In this document: positions 7,152 through 13,883 of the stretch, piece after piece
How the letters are laid out: the number at the start of each line of letters is the position of its first letter
How positions within the stretch are numbered: position 1 is the first letter of the stretch
Assembly (NCBI GenBank): GCA_030452365.1
Contig: JAKDMK010000022.1
Coordinates: 1-13,883, forward strand
DNA from: Nitrococcus sp.
GTDB taxonomy: Bacteria; Pseudomonadota; Gammaproteobacteria; Nitrococcales; Nitrococcaceae
Length of the DNA: 13,883 nucleotides
Reading direction: 5' to 3'
Translations under genes and position numbers: made by a program
Notes under the pieces: model-generated
Told to the model about the DNA's origin: nothing
The model's database searches: none
Seen by the model: only the letters and a program-made list of their open reading frames with translations

Positions 7152-9605
7152 ATGAAACGCCTGCTGCGCATCTTGGCCTACCTCGCTGTTGGCCTGTCCT
7201 CACTGAGCCTGATCGGCTGCATCGCGGTCGGTATCGGCTATCTCGTGCTAGCGCCGGGTCTGCCGTCCGTAAAGACCCTAGAGGACGTGGACTTCCAGGT
7301 CCCGTTGCGTATCTTCACCACCGACGGTGTGTTGATCGCTACCTATGGCGCGAAAAAACGCCTCCCGCTGCATTACGATGAAGTACCCAAAGAGCTGATC
7401 AACGCCTTCGTTGCGGCCGAGGATCAGCGCTTTTTTGAGCATCCGGGGGTAGACTACCAAGGCATTCTGCGGGCGATCTGGTACCTAGTTCGCACTGGCG
7501 AAAAAGGCCCGGGTGGTAGCACCATCACCATGCAAGTCGCGCGGAACTTCTTTCTTACCCCTGAGCGCTCCTTCCTACGTAAAGCCAAAGAGATTCTGTT
7601 GGCGTTGCAAATCGATCGTGAGCTCAGCAAACAGGAGATCTTCGAGCTCTACGTGAACAAGATCTACCTCGGCCACCACGCCTATGGCATAGGCGCGGCT
7701 GCCGAGATTTATTACGGCAAATCCGTGGCGGACTTGACCCTGGCGCAGTTGGCGATGATCGCTGGTCTGCCCAAAGCCCCATCAGCCTTGAATCCTGTTA
7801 CCGATCCGGATAGTGCACGGGTCAGGCGCAGTTATGTTCTTGATCGCATGCGCGAGATGGGATTCATTGACGCGGCACGCTACCGCCAAGCCATGGCGGC
7901 TCCCATCACGGCAAAGCTGCATGCCGCCGAATATGAGATAGAGGCTCAATATTTGGCGGAGATGGTGCGCTCGTTCATGGCGCAGCGCTATGGGGAGGAG
8001 GCGACCTACACCAAGGGCTACCGCGTGTATACCACGTTGCAGAGCAAGCACCAGCCGGTCGCGGTGCGCGCACTGCGTGTGGCGCTTTACCAGTACGACG
8101 AGCGCCATGGCTACCGGGGGCCGTTGGAGCATGTCGCGCTCGGCAAGGGCCGAGTTCCGCCCCAATGGCGGGCGATTCTTGGGGGCTATGCGCAGGTGGC
8201 TGATCTCCACAACGCGTTGGTGCTTGCGGTTGATGAGAGCGGAGCCGAGCTCGTTAGCGAAGACCGAGCCGCGCCATGGCGGCTGCCCTGGAGCGGGATC
8301 CGCTGGGCAGCCCCCGAGCCCGACGACCGGGGCGATGAGCAAGCTACGCGACCGGCGGTGGTTGCGCCAGTGCTCGAGCGGGGTGATGTCATTCGCGTTC
8401 GGATGACTGAGGCCGGTCCAAGACTGGCTGAAGTGCCCGAGGTGCAGGGAGCGTTGGTGTCCATCGCGCCCTCCGATGGGCGCATTGTCGCGTTGGTAGG
8501 AGGCTACGATTTCGAGTTGAGCAAGTTCAACCGCGCGGTCCAGGCGCAGCGCCAGCCGGGTTCCAGCTTTAAGCCCTTCATCTACTCGGCGGCTTTGTAC
8601 AGCGGCCTCACGCCGGCAACATTGATCAATGATGCACCGGTGGTATTCGAGGACAATACGCTGGATGGCGCATGGCGGCCGGAAAACTATAGCGGTCACT
8701 TCTTCGGTCCGACTCGCTTGCGCGAGGGCCTTGTGCATTCACGCAATTTAGTCTCGATCCGGGTCCTGCAGCGGATTGGTATTACGCCAACTATCGAGTA
8801 CCTGCAACGCTTCGGCTTCGCGCCGCATGAGCTGCCGCACAGTCTGTCGCTGGCGCTCGGTACCGCCAACGTGACGTTGTTGGATATGGCGAGCGGCTAT
8901 GCCGTGTTCGCCAACGGTGGCTTCGGGATCCAGCCTTATTTCATTCAACGGATCGTCGATAGAGACGGGCATACCCTCTTTGCGGCGGATCCGGCCGTGG
9001 CCTGTGCGGATTGTATTGGGCAGCAAAGCAGCCCAGCGCCCGCGAATGCGCCAGCGCAAATGACGCTGCCGATCGTGGGCGCCGGTGCGGGTGGCGCTGT
9101 GCAATGGCACCCGGCGCCAAGGGTGATACCGGCTGCCAACGCTTATCTGTTGACGACGATGATGCAGGACGTGATTCGTCGGGGAACGGGCCGTAGGGCT
9201 TTGGCGTTGGGTCGCTCCGACCTGGCCGGCAAGACGGGGACGACCAACGATCAGCGGGATGCCTGGTTCTCCGGATTCAGCCCGAATTTGGTAACCACGG
9301 CATGGGTCGGTTTCGATCGTCCGCACCCACTTGGGCGTTTTGAGACCGGTGCCAAGGCGGCGCTTCCCATGTGGACGGCATACATGGGCGGTGTTCTGGA
9401 GGGTATTCCAGAGCAGCCGCTACTGCGGCCCCCTGGCCTGGTAACGGTGCGCATTGATTCGCGAACGGGGCTGGTGACGAGCCCGGATAATCCTTATGCC
9501 ATGTTTGAGACTTTCCGGCCCGACAACGTTCCGGTGGCCGAATCCCAAGCAGCCAGCCGTACGGCTGAGGGAATACCAGCGCCGCCGGTCCAATGGCTAT
9601 TTTGA
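7152..9605 (+). CDS. mrcA: Class A penicillin-binding protein 1A (transglycosylase/transpeptidase)
   Basis: This bifunctional enzyme polymerises lipid II into glycan strands and cross-links the peptides on the outer face of the inner membrane. It has 817 residues from ATG 7152. An N-terminal transmembrane anchor lies at about 7-33. The GT51 domain contains EDQRFFEHPG (90-99, with E90 the expected catalytic Glu), GGSTITMQVARN (121-132), RKAKEILLA (143-151) and LPKAPSALNP (206-215). A linker and OB-type domain follow at about 320-430. The transpeptidase domain has SSFK with nucleophile S471, SRN at 530-532 and KTGTT at 694-698. The VACADC pair of cysteines (616-621) resembles the CxxC in E. coli PBP1A. 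The segment at 622-658 is Ala/Pro/Gly-rich and probably disordered. An in-frame TTG at 7044 is rejected. Its divergence from pilM is the classical arrangement, also called ponA. Confidence 0.97.
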   Translation: MKRLLRILAYLAVGLSSLSLIGCIAVGIGYLVLAPGLPSVKTLEDVDFQVPLRIFTTDGVLIATYGAKKRLPLHYDEVPKELINAFVAAEDQRFFEHPGVDYQGILRAIWYLVRTGEKGPGGSTITMQVARNFFLTPERSFLRKAKEILLALQIDRELSKQEIFELYVNKIYLGHHAYGIGAAAEIYYGKSVADLTLAQLAMIAGLPKAPSALNPVTDPDSARVRRSYVLDRMREMGFIDAARYRQAMAAPITAKLHAAEYEIEAQYLAEMVRSFMAQRYGEEATYTKGYRVYTTLQSKHQPVAVRALRVALYQYDERHGYRGPLEHVALGKGRVPPQWRAILGGYAQVADLHNALVLAVDESGAELVSEDRAAPWRLPWSGIRWAAPEPDDRGDEQATRPAVVAPVLERGDVIRVRMTEAGPRLAEVPEVQGALVSIAPSDGRIVALVGGYDFELSKFNRAVQAQRQPGSSFKPFIYSAALYSGLTPATLINDAPVVFEDNTLDGAWRPENYSGHFFGPTRLREGLVHSRNLVSIRVLQRIGITPTIEYLQRFGFAPHELPHSLSLALGTANVTLLDMASGYAVFANGGFGIQPYFIQRIVDRDGHTLFAADPAVACADCIGQQSSPAPANAPAQMTLPIVGAGAGGAVQWHPAPRVIPAANAYLLTTMMQDVIRRGTGRRALALGRSDLAGKTGTTNDQRDAWFSGFSPNLVTTAWVGFDRPHPLGRFETGAKAALPMWTAYMGGVLEGIPEQPLLRPPGLVTVRIDSRTGLVTSPDNPYAMFETFRPDNVPVAESQAASRTAEGIPAPPVQWLF

Positions 9606-9622
9606 TCAACGAGGTCTGAGTC

Positions 9623-10240
9623 ATGCCACGCCGCGGCAACGCGCGCGACAGCCGCATGCGCGAGCGGTTGATACAGGTAGCTGCTCGACTCATGGCGGAA
9701 GAGGGAATCCGAGATTTCCATCTCGCCAAGCGCAAGGCGGCGGATCGACTGGGTGCACAGGATACCCGCAATCTCCCGCAGAACCGCGAAATCCTGGCGG
9801 CTTTGAGCGACTACCAACGGCTTTTCGGCGGCGCGAGCCAGGCACGGCACTTGCACCGCCTACGGGAGATTGCACTCGAGGCCATGGAGTTTTTCGGGCG
9901 TTTTCGCCCCCGTCTAGTCGGTTCTGTGCTGGAAGGTACGGCTGACGCTCACTCGGATATCAACCTCCATGTCTTTGCCGATACGCCTGAGGAGATCGCC
10001 CTGTTCCTTATGGAGCACCATATTCCTTTCGAGGAGGATTGGCGCCGCCTTCGCTTCAGCGGGTCGGATGATTATGTGTTTGTGCCAGTCTGTCGTTTCG
10101 TAGCAGATAACACGCGAGTCGATCTCACCGTGTTCGATCGCCTGGGGTTGCGGCAATCTCCGCGTAGCCGCACCGACGGGCAACCCATGCGTCGTGCAAA
10201 TCGCTCCGCCGTACGCAGGCTATTGCAAGAGAGGTGTTGA
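9623..10240 (+). CDS. Conserved-looking protein with nucleotidyltransferase-like signature
   Basis: The function is unknown. The 205-residue protein begins with a basic helical region (about 11-45: RMRERLIQVAARLMAEEG, then AKRKAADRLG) that looks like the DNA-binding start of TetR-type proteins, but no full HTH is clear. The central part reads LVGSVLEGTADAHSDINLHVF (98-118). This matches the polymerase-beta nucleotidyltransferase pattern G-S, ten residues, then D112-I-x; a later Asp in RVDLTVF (D167) fits the third acidic site. The position of the second acidic residue is Asn (N114), so catalysis is doubtful. The C-terminus is Arg-rich. No signal peptide or membrane segment is seen. The ATG follows the mrcA stop by 17 nt with GAGG 8 nt upstream, so it is probably co-transcribed with mrcA; a link to envelope growth is only a guess. 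Confidence 0.8.
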   Translation: MPRRGNARDSRMRERLIQVAARLMAEEGIRDFHLAKRKAADRLGAQDTRNLPQNREILAALSDYQRLFGGASQARHLHRLREIALEAMEFFGRFRPRLVGSVLEGTADAHSDINLHVFADTPEEIALFLMEHHIPFEEDWRRLRFSGSDDYVFVPVCRFVADNTRVDLTVFDRLGLRQSPRSRTDGQPMRRANRSAVRRLLQERC

Positions 10241-10260
10241 GCCAAGGTCTCTATTCGGCG

Positions 10261-10308
10261 CGAGGCGCAATCGCATGCCTCGATCAAATGACTATAGTTA
10301 TGATCGGG
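10261..10308. terminator. Overlapping inverted repeats between convergent genes
   Basis: CGAGGC (10261-10266) pairs with GCCTCG (10277-10282). A second, mutually exclusive stem pairs CTCGATCA (10279-10286) with TGATCGGG (10301-10308), including one G-U pair, and its loop contains the palindrome ACTATAGT. They lie 20 nt after the end of the mrcA-linked gene and 50 nt beyond the gltA stop, where a two-way terminator is expected. Neither direction has a clear U-run, so this is a weak call. A third small stem, TGAGC/GCTCA (10342-10360), overlaps the gltA stop. Confidence 0.33.
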
Positions 10309-10357
10309 TGGACCGTGTGGCGCCGCCAGGGGCGAGATGGGTGAGCAGTCCGCACGC

Positions 10358-11659
10358 TCAGCCGGCCCGGCGATGCAACGGCACATAGTTGCGCTTGCCC
10401 GGTCCGGTATAGAGTTGGCGCGGGCGACCGATGCGTTGCTCAGGGTCGGTAACCAGCTCTATCCACTGTGCCAGCCACCCCGGCGTGCGACCGATTGCGA
10501 ACATCACCGTGAAGAACTCGGTAGGGATGCCCAACGCCCGATAGATGATGCCCGAGTAAAAGTCGACGTTGGGGTAAAGCTTTCGCTCGACAAAGTAATC
10601 ATCCGCCAGTGCGATCTCCTCGAGTCTCATTGCCAGATCGAGCTGTGGGTCATTGTAGACGCCGAGCTCGTCCAGCACCTCGTGGCAGGTCTTGCGGATG
10701 ATGCTGGCACGTGGGTCATAGTGCTTGTAGACGCGATGTCCAAAGCCCATGAGCCGAAATGGATCATCCTTGTCCTTGGCCTTATCGATGTAGTGCGGCA
10801 CCTGCTTCACATCGCCGATCTGTTGGAGCATGTTCAGGACGGCCTCATTGGCGCCACCGTGCGCCGGGCCCCATAGGGCCGCGCAGCCAGCCGCGACGGC
10901 CGCAAATGGGTTCGTGCCGGTGCTGCCAGTGAGGCGGACGGTGGATGCGCTGGCGTTTTGTTCGTGTTCGGCGTGCAGGATCAGCAACTGGTCCAGGGCG
11001 CGCTCTGCCACCGGATTGATTTCGAACTCCTCGGATGGTCGGGAAAAGAGCATGTTCAGGAGATTGCCGCAGTAGCTCAAGCGATTCTGCGGATAAACGA
11101 ATGGTTCACCCAGCATGTGCTTTAAGGCCGCGGCGGAGATGGTCGGCATCTTGGCGAAGATTCGGTAGGCGCAAAGCAGCCGATTATCTGGATCGCTCAC
11201 GTCGACGGTATCGTGGTAGAAAGCCGATAGGGAGCCCACAACCCCTGTTAGCATCGCCATCGGATGGGCGTTGTAGTGGAAGCCATTGAAAAAGTTCTTC
11301 AGGCTCTCGTTGACCATCGTGTGATGGGTTATCGAGCGATTGAAAGCATCCAGATCGCGTTTAGTCGGCAGCTCGCCATGGAGCAGCAGATAAGTCACCT
11401 CGAGAAAAGAGCTCTGCTCGGCCAACTGATCGATCGGATAACCTCGATACCATAGCTCGCCCTGATCGCCGCCGATGAAGGTGATGTCGCTACGGCAACT
11501 GGCCGTAGACGTGAATCCGGGATCGTAGGTGAAATAGCCCATTTCCCGATAGAGGTCTTTGATATCGATTACATCAGGTCCATGCGTTGCCTCGCGCACC
11601 GGAAAGTCCATGCTTTTGCCCGTAGCGTTATCGGTGATCGTGACGGTTTTCTGGGACAT
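10358..11659 (-). CDS. gltA: Type II citrate synthase
   Basis: This enzyme condenses oxaloacetate and acetyl-CoA to citrate, the entry step of the citric acid cycle, in the cytosol. The 433-residue length and the N-terminal beta-rich extension are typical of the hexameric type II enzymes of Gram-negative bacteria, which are often inhibited by NADH. The catalytic residues are visible by alignment to the E. coli enzyme: H267 in [11 protein letters not shown]308 in MGFGHRVYK and D366 in [19 protein letters not shown] (227-237) supplies the further conserved histidines. The ATG is preceded by AGGAGA at a normal distance. It stands alone on its strand, converging with the mrcA pair and separated by 436 nt from the next gene upstream, so it is probably monocistronic. 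Confidence 0.97.
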   Translation of the reverse strand: MSQKTVTITDNATGKSMDFPVREATHGPDVIDIKDLYREMGYFTYDPGFTSTASCRSDITFIGGDQGELWYRGYPIDQLAEQSSFLEVTYLLLHGELPTKRDLDAFNRSITHHTMVNESLKNFFNGFHYNAHPMAMLTGVVGSLSAFYHDTVDVSDPDNRLLCAYRIFAKMPTISAAALKHMLGEPFVYPQNRLSYCGNLLNMLFSRPSEEFEINPVAERALDQLLILHAEHEQNASASTVRLTGSTGTNPFAAVAAGCAALWGPAHGGANEAVLNMLQQIGDVKQVPHYIDKAKDKDDPFRLMGFGHRVYKHYDPRASIIRKTCHEVLDELGVYNDPQLDLAMRLEEIALADDYFVERKLYPNVDFYSGIIYRALGIPTEFFTVMFAIGRTPGWLAQWIELVTDPEQRIGRPRQLYTGPGKRNYVPLHRRAG

Positions 11660-12095
11660 GGGTTGCTCTCCTGCAGTGTGACTGAGATGGCAGGCTGCGC
11701 CGTGCTTGGGGGCTCGTCGCGTGACTCCCGTAACGATCCGCGCGCCTTGCCAGGGATGGTCGTGCCCGGCATTAGCCGGCCGAACGGAGCGGTTTTGTTC
11801 TGGCCGCCTTCCTCTTTAGACCTGGACAATGGCCGGTATGGTTCGAGCGAGGTCGCGCGCGCGAAGCCGCCGCATTATGCAGGTCGCCGGTGCGGCGCCT
11901 ATGTGCAAACAGACGGCCATGATCAAGAAAAATCCAGCCGGCCGCAATATTCAGTCGCTGTCCGTGCGTGCAGCGAGTTCGGCACGACTTGGCAAGACAT
12001 GCCGTGAATACGGCCATGCGGCCCCGTAGGCCGCCGCCCAGCGACCATCGACCGTGCCAAGCCGTGGCCGGCTCCAGCTGGCAATATTTTGATCG
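11660..12095. other. 436-nt gene-free region upstream of gltA
   Basis: This stretch lies between the 3' end of the GGDEF-EAL gene and the start of gltA and should hold the gltA promoter and leader. No protein-coding gene is convincing: the short open frames on both strands are Arg/Ser/Ala-rich and lack good ribosome-binding sites. Visible structures are the inverted repeat CCGGC-ATTA-GCCGG (11766-11779), a GC alternation near 11853-11862, the perfect stem GCGGCC-5 nt-GGCCGC (12018-12034), and the hairpin listed separately at 12055. A CATAAT hexamer on the minus strand (11874-11879) is a possible -10 about 215 nt from gltA, but the only -35-like TTGCAC is 23 nt away, which is too far. Confidence 0.5.
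12055..12090 (+). terminator. Forward-strand hairpin followed by a T-rich tract
   Basis: TGCCA plus AGCC (12055-12063) pairs with GGCT (12070-12073) and TGGCA (12079-12083), with a 5-nt bulge (CCAGC) on the 3' arm and a 6-nt loop. It is followed on the plus strand by ATATTTT (12084-12090), as in an intrinsic terminator. No plus-strand gene is recognised upstream, so it could end an unannotated small RNA, or it may only be the 3'-end structure of the minus-strand GGDEF-EAL mRNA, whose stop lies 5 nt beyond it. Confidence 0.28.
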
Positions 12096-13883
12096 CTAAG
12101 AGACCTGTTGGTGCAAGAACTCGATGAAGTCTTCCGGCGGCAGCGGTGGACTGAAAAAGTAACCCTGGGCCGCATCACAACCCCAGCGCTTGAGTAGCGC
12201 CGCTTGCTCTGGCGTCTCGACACCTTCCGCTACCACCTCGAGCTTCAGGCCGTGCGCCATGGCGATGATTGCGTGGACGATGGCGGCGTCATACGGATCC
12301 GTAGTGATATCGGCAATAAAGGAATGATCGATCTTTACCACGTCGATCGGGAATTCTTTGAGAAAGCGTAAGGAGGAGTAGCCAGTGCCGAAATCATCCA
12401 AGGCTATCCTAATGCCCTGCTCGTGTAGGCGTTGCAAGATGGCGCTAGCGCTCTTGGACTCCTGCATCAGGCTGGTCTCGGTAAGCTCAATCTCAATGCG
12501 GCCAGATGCCAGTCGCGCCCGGCGGCAAAAGCGATCCAGCGCCGGCATTATGCCATTGCGGTGAAACTGCCGCGCCGAGATGTTGACCGCGCCGGTAAGC
12601 GTCGGTAACCCGTGCTTCATGCACGCACGCATATGGCGGCACGTTTGCTGCAATACCCACTCGCTGAGTGGCACGATATAACCGATATCCTCGGCAACGG
12701 GGATGAACTCGCTTGCGGGGATCCAGCCCCGCTGCGGGTGCCGCCAGCGAGCCAAAGCCTCGAATTTGTTGATTTCACCTGTACTGCAATTGACGATGGG
12801 CTGGTAGTGCACTTGCAGCTCTTGGCGTTGAACTGATCCGCGTAGATTGCTCTCCAGCCACATGCGATCGAGCGCAAGCGCATTCATCTCGGGCGTATAA
12901 AAGTGGTAGCGGTCGCGGCCCTGTTCTTTGGCACGGTACATTGCCGCATCCGCGTTCTTGAGGAGAACGGATTCGTTTTCGCCATCTTGCGGATAGACGG
13001 CGATGCCGATGCTCGCGCTAGTGTGGATCTCGTTACCGTCTATGGTCACGGGCCGAGCAAGCATCCGCATGATCTTTTTTGCGATCTGCGTGACATTTCT
13101 GGAATGAGCCGTATTCTCGATCACCACTGTGAACTCGTCACCGCCTAGGCGGGCAACGGTGTCGCCATCGCGCACGCAATGATTTAGCCGGTGTGCAACC
13201 TCTACGAGCAGCCGGTCGCCGGCCTCATGGCCGAGCGTATCGTTGATGAGCTTGAAGCGGTCAAGGTCAAGAAACATGACGGCCACGTGCCAGCCGTAAC
13301 GGTGCGCCTGAGCCAATGCGTGCTTGAGGTGTTCCCGCAAAACGGCCCGATTTGGCAGTTTCGTCAGCGCATCGCGATGGGCGAGCTCGTGAAGGTGCTG
13401 TTCGGTCTCCTTGCGCAGGGTGATGTCCGAAAACACGATGACGAAGTGGGAAATCTTGCCTTGCTGATCGCGAACTGTATTCAAGCTGACCCAAACTGGG
13501 TAGGCGTTACCGTTCTTGCGCCGGCTTGTTGTCTCACCTTGCCATTGGCCGGCGCGGCGAACCGCGCTGCGCAGGTGCCCATAGATGTCGGTATCGAGTC
13601 GATAGGGGTGGAACCGATTAGGCCGCCTCCCGACTAATTCTTCAGCGCGATAGCCCGTGATTGCAGTGAATGCCTTATTGACGGCCACCATCCGCAGCCG
13701 CGTGTCGAGTATGAAGATTGCCTCGTTGGTGTTTTCGAATACAGCGGCCAGGAGTAGACGCTCTTCGGCCTGCTTGCGTTGCGTGATGTTGAGGTGCGAG
13801 ATTACGGCCCCGCCCTGCGAGCTATTCAGGCCGGTAATAGAGACAAGGTACCACTTGGCGTCTGCACCGTTGCGTCGATACTC
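12096..13883 (-). CDS. PAS-PAS-GGDEF-EAL cyclic di-GMP signalling protein (N-terminus outside window)
   Basis: The frame is open to the right edge, so at least 595 residues are visible and the true start is missing; the internal Met at 13691 lies inside a PAS domain and is not the start. Numbered from the first visible residue, the end of one PAS/PAC domain is at 1-34 (ending NITQRKQAEE), a second PAS at about 38-155, GGDEF at about 165-330 and EAL at 350-590. GGDEF is intact at 247-251 with an RxxD product-inhibition site five residues earlier (238-241). The EAL domain keeps EAL (375-377), VNISARQF, ELTE, DDFGTGYSS, VKID and AEGVET, so diguanylate cyclase and phosphodiesterase activities both look possible. 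Which one dominates cannot be read from sequence. It is probably a sensor, with PAS ligands unknown; upstream regions could include membrane segments. Confidence 0.93.
   Translation of the reverse strand, partial: EYRRNGADAKWYLVSITGLNSSQGGAVISHLNITQRKQAEERLLLAAVFENTNEAIFILDTRLRMVAVNKAFTAITGYRAEELVGRRPNRFHPYRLDTDIYGHLRSAVRRAGQWQGETTSRRKNGNAYPVWVSLNTVRDQQGKISHFVIVFSDITLRKETEQHLHELAHRDALTKLPNRAVLREHLKHALAQAHRYGWHVAVMFLDLDRFKLINDTLGHEAGDRLLVEVAHRLNHCVRDGDTVARLGGDEFTVVIENTAHSRNVTQIAKKIMRMLARPVTIDGNEIHTSASIGIAVYPQDGENESVLLKNADAAMYRAKEQGRDRYHFYTPEMNALALDRMWLESNLRGSVQRQELQVHYQPIVNCSTGEINKFEALARWRHPQRGWIPASEFIPVAEDIGYIVPLSEWVLQQTCRHMRACMKHGLPTLTGAVNISARQFHRNGIMPALDRFCRRARLASGRIEIELTETSLMQESKSASAILQRLHEQGIRIALDDFGTGYSSLRFLKEFPIDVVKIDHSFIADITTDPYDAAIVHAIIAMAHGLKLEVVAEGVETPEQAALLKRWGCDAAQGYFFSPPLPPEDFIEFLHQQVS

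Noticed and set aside
7782..8738. Minus-strand open frame of 318 codons inside mrcA
   Set aside because: It is entirely antisense to the transpeptidase gene, is Arg/His-rich and has no family resemblance. It is a by-product of codon bias.
11582..12029. Short open frames on both strands between gltA and the GGDEF-EAL gene
   Set aside because: Their products are basic, low-complexity and without recognised motifs, ribosome-binding sites are poor, and some overlap gltA. I treat the region as non-coding.

Overview
The window looks like chromosomal DNA of a GC-rich gammaproteobacterium. The evidence is gene order: a bifunctional class A penicillin-binding protein (mrcA/ponA) diverges from pilMNOPQ, which is followed on the same strand by aroK and aroB. 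This arrangement is well known in gammaproteobacteria with type IV pili. I cannot fix the genus from sequence alone. No mobile element, CRISPR array, tRNA or rRNA is visible.

Layout: bases 1-263 are non-coding and lie downstream of aroB. From 7032 back to 264, on the minus strand, run pilM, pilN, pilO, pilP, pilQ, aroK and aroB. The pil genes are very tightly packed: a 1-nt gap between pilM and pilN, then TGATG stop/start overlaps at pilN-pilO and pilO-pilP. A 144-nt gap separates pilQ from aroK and holds a hairpin directly after the pilQ stop plus a -10-like box. aroK and aroB overlap by 11 nt, and aroB starts with GTG. The 119-nt gap between pilM and mrcA carries an extended -10 box facing mrcA. 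mrcA is followed 17 nt later by a conserved-looking gene of unknown function with a nucleotidyltransferase-like signature. That pair converges on gltA (type II citrate synthase) across a gap with overlapping inverted repeats. A 436-nt gene-free stretch lies upstream of gltA. The right end is a PAS-PAS-GGDEF-EAL cyclic-di-GMP protein that runs off the window and lacks its N-terminus.

How the genes fit together: PilM (cytoplasmic, actin-like), PilN and PilO (inner membrane), PilP (lipoprotein) and PilQ (outer-membrane secretin) form the alignment subcomplex that carries the type IV pilus across the envelope. PBP1A builds the peptidoglycan that this complex crosses. AroK and AroB serve the shikimate pathway, and GltA the citric acid cycle. 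The GGDEF-EAL protein keeps the key residues for both making and degrading cyclic di-GMP and could affect surface behaviour, but nothing in the sequence ties it to the pilus genes.

Assessment: this is mainly a canonical core-genome region, and I found no convincing new multi-gene system. The best leads are the mrcA-linked nucleotidyltransferase-like protein with an Asn at one expected acidic position, the pilQ-aroK junction, and the structured gap between gltA and the GGDEF-EAL gene.
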